This document shows positions 1 through 8,300 of a stretch of 9,486 bases of DNA, one piece after another (position 1 is the stretch's first letter; every line of letters begins with the position of its first letter). The notes under the pieces are model-generated. The model did no database searches, was not told where the DNA came from, and saw only the letters and a list, made by a program, of their open reading frames with translations. The position numbers and the translations under genes are program-made. Source of the stretch: Candidatus Omnitrophota bacterium (GTDB lineage: Bacteria > Omnitrophota > Gorgyraeia > Zapsychrales > Fredricksoniimonadaceae); assembly GCA_016206745.1 (NCBI GenBank), contig JACQQW010000001.1, positions 1-9,486 of the forward strand, read 5' to 3'.

Positions 1-935
1 AGCTGGAGCAGCGGGCCGATGAAGAAGTATTGCGCGCCAAGCAGACCTATCAAAACATCATCGAAGAGAAGGACAAGACCGTTGCCGCCAAAACAAAACT
101 GGAACGCGAGGCCGCCCAGATTTTTACCCTGTATGAGATGACCAAGGAAATCACCCGGCATTTTGATGAGCAGGAGGCGTTCAATATTTTCAAGCGCAAG
201 CTCAAAGAAAACGTCGGCATTGGGGATTGCCGGATGGCCGATGATTTGGCCCAGGCCGGCGGTGTTCCGCCGGATTATTCCGTGTTTACGCTCAAAAACA
301 AAGAACAGAAACTGGGTTTTCTGCTTTATAAGGGTGTTGCCCAGAAAGACAAAGAGAAATTTGACATCTTGGGCGCCCAGTTCGCCCTGGCTTACCGCCG
401 CATCAAACTGTATAAGGAAATCGAGACCCTGGCGATCACCGATGCTTCCACCGGCGTTTACACCCGCCGGTATTTCCTGGAGCGGTTCGAAGAAGAAATC
501 AAACGGGCCCAGGCGCGCAAGACCGCCGTATCATTTCTGATGCTGGACGTGGATCATTTTAAGAAAGTCAATGACCAGCACGGCCATTTGACCGGCGATG
601 AAGTGCTGGCGCAGATCGGGGGCGCATTGAAAGAAAGCGTGCGCGAGATCGACATTGCGGGGCGTTACGGCGGCGAAGAATTTTGCGTGGTCTTGCCCGA
701 AACGGACGCAGCCGGAGCCATGCTTGTGGCGGAACGTATCCGTAAATCAGTGGCGAAGAAAGCAATCAAGGCCTACGACGCCACGTTACACGTGACCGTC
801 AGCACCGGCATTGCTTCATTCCCGGCGGACGGCAAATTGCCGGAAGAATTGATTGATAAGGCCGACTGGTCTTTGTACCGCGCCAAGTCCCAGGGCCGCA
901 ATTGCACCGTGGCGTTTGGGATGTATAATAAATAA
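1..935 (+). CDS. GGDEF-domain diguanylate cyclase with N-terminal coiled coil and GAF-like region (5' end outside window)
   Basis: Predicted to make cyclic di-GMP from two GTP in the cytoplasm. The frame is open to the left edge (first full codon at 3), so the start lies upstream. The visible part begins with a charged helical stretch (about 3-120), then a short GAF-like sensory region (about 120-420), then a complete GGDEF domain (about 430-925). The domain shows LDVDHFKKVND, the active-site signature GGEEF at 669-683, and an RxxD inhibitory site (REID, 642-653) at the usual five-residue spacing before it, so product feedback is likely. No membrane segment is seen in the visible part. It ends with TAA one base before the next gene, which suggests an operon. 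GGEEF is a normal active variant, so catalysis is expected. Family assignment is firm; the signal sensed is unknown. Confidence 0.93.
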   Translation, partial: LEQRADEEVLRAKQTYQNIIEEKDKTVAAKTKLEREAAQIFTLYEMTKEITRHFDEQEAFNIFKRKLKENVGIGDCRMADDLAQAGGVPPDYSVFTLKNKEQKLGFLLYKGVAQKDKEKFDILGAQFALAYRRIKLYKEIETLAITDASTGVYTRRYFLERFEEEIKRAQARKTAVSFLMLDVDHFKKVNDQHGHLTGDEVLAQIGGALKESVREIDIAGRYGGEEFCVVLPETDAAGAMLVAERIRKSVAKKAIKAYDATLHVTVSTGIASFPADGKLPEELIDKADWSLYRAKSQGRNCTVAFGMYNK

Positions 936-936
936 A

Positions 937-2055
937 ATGTCTATAGCCAATAAAATCACCTTGCCGATCGTTTTCTTATTGTGCATTTTGGCCCTCAATA
1001 CCTGGGTCGGCCTGCGGCAAATGAGCAATATCCGCATGGAGTTCGCGGCCATGACCGATCACAATATGGTATTGATGGAATCTATAACGGACGTCCATCA
1101 ACTGCAATTGCAGAAAAATGTTTTGCTGCAGCGCCTGATCGGCATCGCCGAGGAATTGGGCTTTGAAGAGGTCAACTTCTCCCGCGTCAGTTACCTGCAG
1201 GACCAGATCAAAAGCATCCGCCAAGGGTTTGAGCGTTATGCCCAGTCCGGCGCGCAAGAGACTTTGCGCGCGCGGCGGACGGCGGCTGCGGCTGTGGATG
1301 TCAGCTGCGACCAAGAGCAGCGCGCGCAGTTGCGGCGCATGATGGAAGGGTTCAACCGCCTGGAATCCACCCGGAGGGCCTATGATGTTTTTATCACGGA
1401 CCTGCTCAAGGCCGTCGAAGCCGGCGGGTTTCAGTTGTCCTTGGAAGATTTGCAGTATGTCCAGGACCAGGAAAACCGTCTTTCCAGGGACGTGGGCGAA
1501 TTTTTAAGGCAAGTGCAGTCCTTTTCCCGCTCCTCTTTGGAAAGGACCAGGCAATGGGAGGCGCGGACCCAGGAGGTGCTTTCCGTGGTCTTATGGATGA
1601 CCATGATCGCCGGCTGTTTATTGGCCTGGTGGATCGCGCGTTCCATTGTGCGGCCTTTGAAATCTTTAAGCGCGGCGGCCCGCAATGTGGGCGAGGGGGA
1701 CTTCAAGGTGCGCTTAAATACGTCCTCCAAAGATGAACTTGCCGAAGTGGCAAAGGCATTTAACACGATGAGCCTCCAATTGGAAGAGTTTAAAACCCGC
1801 CTGGAGAAACAAAACCAGGAGTTAAAAGAAGCCAATGCGGACCTGGACCGGTTTATCCATCTCATGGGGCACGACATTGTGGACCCGCTGATGATCATGA
1901 TTGGTTATTGCGCTTATTTGGAACAGCACATAGGGCCGTCCGTGGACAGCAAGAGCGTGGAATCATTGCAAGGCATACGCCGCGCCAGCACCAAAATGCA
2001 GCAAATGGTGAAAGATTTATTGGGGTTCACTAAAAGCAAACGGCTGAAGGTTTAA
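937..2055 (+). CDS. Membrane HAMP protein with histidine-kinase phosphoacceptor domain but no ATPase domain
   Basis: A 372-residue membrane signalling protein. TM1 is about residues 7-26, an extracytoplasmic helical region covers 27-213, TM2 covers 214-234, and a HAMP domain (about 235-287, with the conserved Pro240 and DELAEVAKAFNTM) leads into a dimerisation/phosphoacceptor domain. The H-box reads GHDIVDPL with candidate phospho-His312 (1870-1872), and a second HisKA-type helix follows (MQQMVKDLLGFTKS). The protein stops 60 residues after the His; no N, G1 or G2 box of an HATPase follows, and the next 159 bases are AT-rich non-coding. It is thus either a phosphotransfer/scaffold protein that needs a partner kinase, or a truncated kinase. 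Start 937 was chosen because MSIANK leads straight into TM1 and lies one base after the upstream stop; an earlier in-frame start at 853 would overlap the GGDEF gene. Ribosome binding site is weak, so translational coupling is likely. Confidence 0.88.
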   Translation: MSIANKITLPIVFLLCILALNTWVGLRQMSNIRMEFAAMTDHNMVLMESITDVHQLQLQKNVLLQRLIGIAEELGFEEVNFSRVSYLQDQIKSIRQGFERYAQSGAQETLRARRTAAAAVDVSCDQEQRAQLRRMMEGFNRLESTRRAYDVFITDLLKAVEAGGFQLSLEDLQYVQDQENRLSRDVGEFLRQVQSFSRSSLERTRQWEARTQEVLSVVLWMTMIAGCLLAWWIARSIVRPLKSLSAAARNVGEGDFKVRLNTSSKDELAEVAKAFNTMSLQLEEFKTRLEKQNQELKEANADLDRFIHLMGHDIVDPLMIMIGYCAYLEQHIGPSVDSKSVESLQGIRRASTKMQQMVKDLLGFTKSKRLKV

Positions 2056-2214
2056 ACATTAATTTTTAATAATTTTTTAATTAAAACTATAACTCACCAT
2101 GTTCCATATATTTACGAATCAACAAAAATTTGCTTTTTATAAATTATGTGTTATACTTTTACTGTTTGCGAAGGAAACGCTTCCCATCAACCCCGTTATT
2201 AGGAGGAAAAACCG
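2056..2214 (+). promoter_or_regulatory. AT-rich intergenic region with extended -10 promoter and leader
   Basis: TTGCTT (2130-2135), a 16-base spacer and TATACT (2152-2157) form a sigma70-type promoter. A TG at 2149-2150, one base before the -10 hexamer, makes it an extended -10 promoter. Transcription would start near 2164, giving a leader of about 50 bases. Upstream, 2056-2090 is almost pure A/T and includes the 12-base palindrome TTTTAATTAAAA (2075-2086), which could act as an UP-type element. No GC-rich terminator hairpin for the preceding gene is visible. Inferred from consensus only. Confidence 0.6.
2201..2206 (+). promoter_or_regulatory. Strong ribosome binding site AGGAGG
   Basis: A near-perfect anti-16S match, eight bases before the ATG at 2215. 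It fixes the start of the giant protein and places a signal peptide at its N-terminus. Confidence 0.85.
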
Positions 2215-2301
2215 ATGAAATTCTTCAACCGTCTGCTTGCTCCGTGGATTGTTTTGAGTCTTATCGCAACTTTTGTCTTACCACCCACCGGAGCTTACGC
2301 A
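2215..2301 (+). other. Signal peptide region of the giant protein
   Basis: Residues 1-29: positive start (MKFFNR), hydrophobic core (APWIVLSLIATFVL), then PPTGAYA before A30, a good signal peptidase I site. No lipobox Cys is present, so a soluble or surface-released protein is predicted rather than a lipoprotein. Confidence 0.85.
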
Positions 2302-5300
2302 GCCGGCGCAACGGTGCTCAATTTGCCTGCGCCGGGCAAAATGGTCCCGTTGAGCGATAAATTTGTTCCCGCCATGGTCAAAGGCCTTACGCTTTATCCG
2401 CATAATCCTCTTAAATTTGATTTCATCATTGATACCGGTGACGCGCGCGTGCAGGGTGACGCATTAAGGGCAGAGTCTGCCAAAATGATCAAATATTTCC
2501 TGGCCGCTTTGACTGTCCCTGAAAAAGATGTGTGGGTCAATCTTTCTCCCTATGAAAAAGACCGCATCATTGCCAATGGTCTGGGCCAAACCGAAATGGG
2601 CCGCGACATGTTGGCCCAGGACTATGTCCTTAAACAATTGACCGCTTCCCTAATATATCCCGAAAACCAGTTGGGCAAGGCATTTTGGAACAAGGTCTAC
2701 CAAAGGGCCCAGAAGAAATATGGCACCACCCAGATCCCGGTCAATACCTTCAATAAAGTCTGGATCCTGCCGGACCATGCCACTATTTATGAACATAATG
2801 GCACGGCTTTTATAACGGAAAATAAGTTGAAGGTCATGCTGGAGCAGGATTATTTGGCGCTGCAAAAAAATACGGTCAACCGGAAAAATGACGTGAATGC
2901 ATTAGGCTCTCAAATCATCCGCGAAACGGTCTTGCCTGAATTGGAAAAAGAAGTCAATACCGGTAAAAACTTCGCCCAATTGCGTCAAATCGCCAATGCC
3001 GTGGTTTTGGCCACCTGGTATAAGATGAATTTGAAGCAGTCTTTATTGGGTCAATTGTACGCCAACCAGAACAAGGTGGCGGGTGTGGATGTGCAGGATA
3101 AAAACGTGAAGATGAAGATTTATGACCAATATTTGCAGGCTTTCAAAAAAGGCGTTTACAACTATATTAAGGAAGACATCGATCCGGTGACAAATCAAAC
3201 TGTGCCCAGAAAATATTTTTCCGGCGGGGAACATCTTATATACACACCAGGTGTTAATTTGGCCATGACCAGCACTATCGATTCGGCGCAGGTAAGCGGT
3301 ATCGATGCTGCTGTAGTAAGTTGGGATGCGGCAGAAATTGTACCTGGTGCGAATACCACCCCATCCCCTTCAAAGGTCACTGACGCCGCGATGGTGGCCA
3401 AAGATGTGAGTGTGTTGGGTCAGCTTGGCTATTTCGTGACAGGTCAGCAAGGAAGACAGTCAGGGAAGACTTCCATTCCAAGTTTAATAGGAGAGGGAAT
3501 GAGGGGAGTTATCATTTCACACTCTGAGGTCATCGAAGCTGCAGAAACAGAAGGTATCTCTCGTGAGACCGCGAATCAGAATTTTGCACGTCAAGTCGAA
3601 ATAGCCTTTGAAAATGACTTACTACAGGATATTATTGTTGCGGTTGGTGAAAATAAACCCGAAAGAGACGCCGGCATTGATAGTGTCAAAGCAATTATTA
3701 AGAGAGACGTCATGGCCCGTATCAGTCTGGTTAAAACTATTTTAAAACAAGGGAATAATGCAAAGCGTTTGCTTATTGCTTACGAGCCGGTTTGGGCCAT
3801 TGGTTCAGGCCAAACACCTGCGACGCCGGAGCAAGCCCAAGAAATTGCCAGCTATATCCGTACAATTATTGAAGAAGATGAAGATTTAGGTGTAGAAGTT
3901 GCGAGGGAAGTACGAATTCTTTATGGCGGCGCCGCAAGTGGAAGCAATGCTGCTAATTTTATGGCTCAAAAAGACATTGATGGTCTGCTCGTTGGTAGTC
4001 AGAGTTTAACTGTTGAAAGAGCAAAACCGATTTTGGATGCCCTGCAAAAAGCCGAGGTCAAGGATGGGCGTATTCCATATTTTGGCGCGAATTGGAAAAC
4101 AGATGAGGTCAATAAGAGTTTTTTCCTTGCATTTGGCAAGTTGTTCAAGGAATATGACCCTACGCGTATCAATATTGGAGTTGCTCCATCGGAGGATCAA
4201 ATTGGAAGTTTAGTAGATAAGCTTAAAGTCATGGGCGCGACCCGGGAGCAGCAATTAAATTACAATCAAGCTGCCATGAAGCAATTTGCTCAGCGTTTTA
4301 AAGCTACGGCCGTCAAACAGGAAGATGCGATCCTTACAGCCATTGGCCGTTTGGCAGGCGTGGACAGAGAAGCAATGACGGTGCGCCGCACGCTGACGAC
4401 CAGCTCTCAGCCAGCCCCGCCAACAACAGTGATCGATCCTGACGGGACAGTGAAGCTGTGGGACAAAGATGATACTATTCATGTATCCGAAGGCTTCTCC
4501 CCTGAGGACCGGACGTCCCTCATTCTTGTTCCGACGGAACGTGGCAGGGTGGCCCATCAAATGACCGTTATTTTTCCGGGAGAAGCGGATTTAGATGCCA
4601 GGGCTTTAGGCCGGCAGTTAAACAGCAGTGGGGTTAGTGTGCGGGACATGGAAGTTTCGCAAGCCCTTCAACCAGGGGACAAAATTGTCATTGATGCACG
4701 ATCCGCTTCTTTCAAAAAAAATGACGGTATCACTCAAGTTGATTTAACTTTTTGGTATGATCTTGGTACGGAGGTTGATGGAGACTTAAAAGAGGATAAT
4801 AAATTGATTATTCATGGATTGAAGGCTTTAAGAGGGTCTCAGCAAGAACCCAGCCGTGCCTTTCAACCCACCCCCAAAGGGTTAAGCAAAAACCTTTTTA
4901 TTAATGGCGCCCGCGGCCGGGTTGGCTCGCTCCTCGTCCGCCAATGGCTACTGGCAGGGCCGGACAGCGGCATCAACCTGGTGCTTGGCAATGGTGTCAG
5001 AAGCGCTGATGCCATGATACAGATTTTGCAGCAAGACTCTGTCCATGGCGCGATTGTAGTCCGGGGAAGAGTGGTCAATGGTTTGAAGGATAAGTATAAA
5101 CAAGGAAAAGAGAAGGGGATCGACTATTTAGAGATCACCTTCAATGGCCATACTTATAATAGAATCTATTTCCTCAATGACCGCCGTGATTATTCAAAGC
5201 TGCCCTTGGCTGATTTTGATGTTGACATTGCCGTTGATGCCATTGTCAATGGAGAAACATGGGACAATCTAGATAAATATATACAAGCAGGAGCCATAAG

Positions 5301-8300
5301 AGTTGTCCATACATCTCCAGCAAAAGTCGATCCTAAAAAAAGTGGTAAAAAGGCATTTGCTTTACAGCTTGGCGTGAGCGAGCACGAGTTCAATGGTCAA
5401 ACGATCTGTCATACGGGGTCTTGTACCACCTATAGTGCGACCGAGCCAGAGAACGCATTAATGCAAGAAGGCGGAATGGAGGCCAAAGAACAAAGAGATC
5501 TTTATGAGAAATACGCGCAAGCTTTGAATGAAACCCCGGAACTAACTAGTGATTTAGAAACAGTGACCATGAAAGCTGTCACCAATCATGCCGCCACAGG
5601 TTCTGATAATACCGTGGATACCTCCAAGCGGCCTTCCGCCATGAAAGGCATAAGACGGGAAACTTCAGGTGCATCAGTGGCCTTGTTGGAATTGCTGCCT
5701 GAACTCAAGGGAAAGCCTGTGCACGTCCATGCTTTGCGCGTCCCTGTAGCCAATATGTCCATCACCGATGTGACCAAAACCGTGAACGTTAATGAAGGCC
5801 AGACCTTGACAGTGGAGGACGTTAAGCAGAGGTTTATTGAGGCTTCTAAGATGCCACTTTTTCAAGGCAAGCTGAGGGTCATTGAAGGCGGATTTAACTC
5901 CAGGCAATTATTAGGCAGTTCTGCCGCTGCAGTTGTTCTATTAGATAGTATAGAAGTAGTCAAAGTCAATGGGACCCGGAATAAATATATGATCCACTAT
6001 AAAAGTTGGTATGACAATGAATGGGGATTTACCGCCCGGGTGTGGGACACCATTTTGGCTGTGGCCGACGACATGGTCCTTAATCCTCCACAAGCGGATA
6101 CGGTCGCTGAATTGCTCGCTGAAATTGACCATATCAACGGCAAATATCCAGACGGTGTCATTTCCGTCAGCGCGCCAAAGGGTATTATGCAAGTGGAAGT
6201 CAATGACCGTCACGCATTTACTGCTGAGTATGGTCTTTTGGATTATTTGGTAAAAGAAGCCCAGTTTAATCCTAATGAGGAAGTCAAGCGGGTGGCCCAA
6301 CAGATCATACGCCAGGCCGCCAATAGTCTAAACATCCATTCCGCTTCACGGCACAATGTGCAGAACGGACTTGTTGTTTTCAATCCCGGCACGGGTTCTG
6401 GTTCTAATTATATGGCCATGCAGCAAATATTCGCCGAGGCGCGCGATATGAATACGGTCCCGGTCATTAATATGAACCCGGCAGACCGGCGCGTGGAAAG
6501 AGGGCAGGACACTTTGACACCGGAGTTAGACGGTGTTCCTCAAGAAGCTGAAAAACCTGGTTTAGAGGACTATGAACCTGGTTATGTTCCCGCCACCATG
6601 GCTGCTGCATATGCCGCGGCCATAAAGGAAAGTTATACCGGCCTGGTGTTTTTTAACCTGGATAAGCTGGATGTTAATCCGGACAATTTTACTCCCGCTA
6701 AGAAGTACGAGGGCGCAAGCGGGTATGAGAAATTGAGAAAGGAATCTTTACAAAACGCGCTGGAAGATGCCCAGGACCGCATCCTCAAAGCGGCTAAAGC
6801 GGGAGTGTATAATTATCAAGTGGACCTGACCCCGGTGCTTACATATGGTCAGGAGTATGCCGATATTACCCGGACTCGATTGAGTTTTGTCATCGAGGCA
6901 GGGGTCGCATTGACGAAATTTGTCCGTGACCTGGAAGACCAAATCGGGTTTCTTTCCCAGCCTTTGTCTATTAGCTTTACCTTTGCGGAAGGGAAGGTGG
7001 CCGATGCTGAGATAGATGGCGTAAAGGGAGCGATTGAAAAGGAACTGAATCGTCAAGAGCTGGAACCACCCACCTCTTTCGGCGAGCATACCCCGCAATC
7101 GGATCCCAAAGCCGTGCAGTATGCGGTATTGCAAGGGGTGGTTGCCCAGCAGCAGGACATACGCATCGGCCGTTTACGCCATGACATGATCAATTTTATC
7201 TATGGATTGATCTATAAAACTGAGTTGGCAACGCAGAGGACCAAAGACCGCATTAAGGCAAATGGTCTCAGTGCCGCCGGCCAGCGCTATAGCCGTAATA
7301 AAGCTGCTTGGCTCAAGGCCTTGGCATTAGGGCGTAAGCAAGGAAAGTCTTTGGACGAGATTTTTGACTTGATCTTTACCGGTTCCATCCTCACTGGTTC
7401 CGATATCCAAGGCTTGAATAGCGAGGAAAAAGGACACCTGGATAAATTGATGGAATTTGTGTTCAGGGCTTTTCGCGCCGATATTTTTAATTTCCGTGAT
7501 GAAACAACGGCATTGAGTGTTTCTACCAATGCTAAAAATCAGATTATTGCAACTGCTAACGGACAGGGGAATGCGAATAAAGTCAATAAGGTTCTCAATG
7601 CCGGCTTTAGACACGATCCCAAAAAACCCGTACAACCCAAACCAGGCCGTACCACGCATGATAAGTATCAGAAATATTACCAAGAAGTTGCTGGTAAAGT
7701 GAAGGAATATCAAGAACCGGCGGTTGAATTCCATCTTGGAACGTATGGCGTTGGGCCGGAGCAATTGGACGCGCGCCTTCGTGAATTGGCAGATAGACAC
7801 ATCGCCAATCTGGCCACCAGAATGGGAGAAATTGGGATATTAGCCGCGGACGAAAGTGACGGCACACTTAAAAGACGGTTTGATGCTAATAGAATCCCGT
7901 GGACAACTGAAAATGTTCATGCTTATCGTGAGATGTTATTCACTACTCCGGGATTGGAAAAGTTTGTGAGCGGGGTGATCATTTATGAAAAGACCTTAAC
8001 TGAACAAACAGATTTGGTCCAGAAATCTCTTATAAATAGGGGGATAGCAGTTATTCTAAAAACGGATAATGGTCTTCAGCCTTTGTATAAAGATTCTAAA
8101 GAGCAAATTTCCAGCTGGGATCTTTCAAAAAAGGAGGACCAGGAAGCGCTGAGGGCTAGATTACGGCTGGGGAAGTCATTAGGTGTGACTGGTTCTAAAT
8201 ACCGTACGGTTATTGAGCTCACAGACAACGACGGAAAATTCAGACCCCCCTCACCGGAGGTCATTAGGAACAGCGCTTTTACCCAAGCCACCCAGGCAAG

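Noticed and set aside
30..32. TTG at 30 as the true start of the GGDEF gene
   Set aside because: The frame is open back to the window edge with a coiled-coil-like sequence and no ribosome binding site is seen, so the start lies upstream.
853..936. Earlier in-frame start for the HAMP protein at 853
   Set aside because: It would overlap the GGDEF gene by 83 bases and add a hydrophilic, Pro/Arg-rich N-terminus before TM1; 937 gives a normal start one base after the upstream stop.
2060..2090. Terminator for the HAMP gene in the A/T tract
   Set aside because: Contains T runs and the palindrome TTTTAATTAAAA but no GC-rich stem, so termination is not supported.
2168..2185. Leader hairpin or riboswitch before the giant gene
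   Set aside because: Only a 4-bp stem (GAAG/CTTC) with a 6-base loop; no conserved riboswitch core was recognised in the short leader.
2130..2360. Small + strand frame overlapping the promoter and start of the giant gene
   Set aside because: It begins within the -35 region, so would not be on the mRNA, and has no protein-like features.
3400..4236. Isomerase motif order caused by two partial tandem copies or a misassembly
   Set aside because: Each motif occurs once, the frame runs through without a break and the join is a plausible short linker; read-level data could still be checked.
6360..6960. Class II aldolase identity for the central region
   Set aside because: Only a loose strand/helix pattern matches; the metal-binding His residues and the HGGSG motif of the family are absent.
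7327..7800. Antisense open frame of 157 codons (and a similar one at 1431-1898)
   Set aside because: Both lie wholly inside convincing + strand coding sequence, lack recognisable motifs and have no good ribosome binding site; they are shadows.
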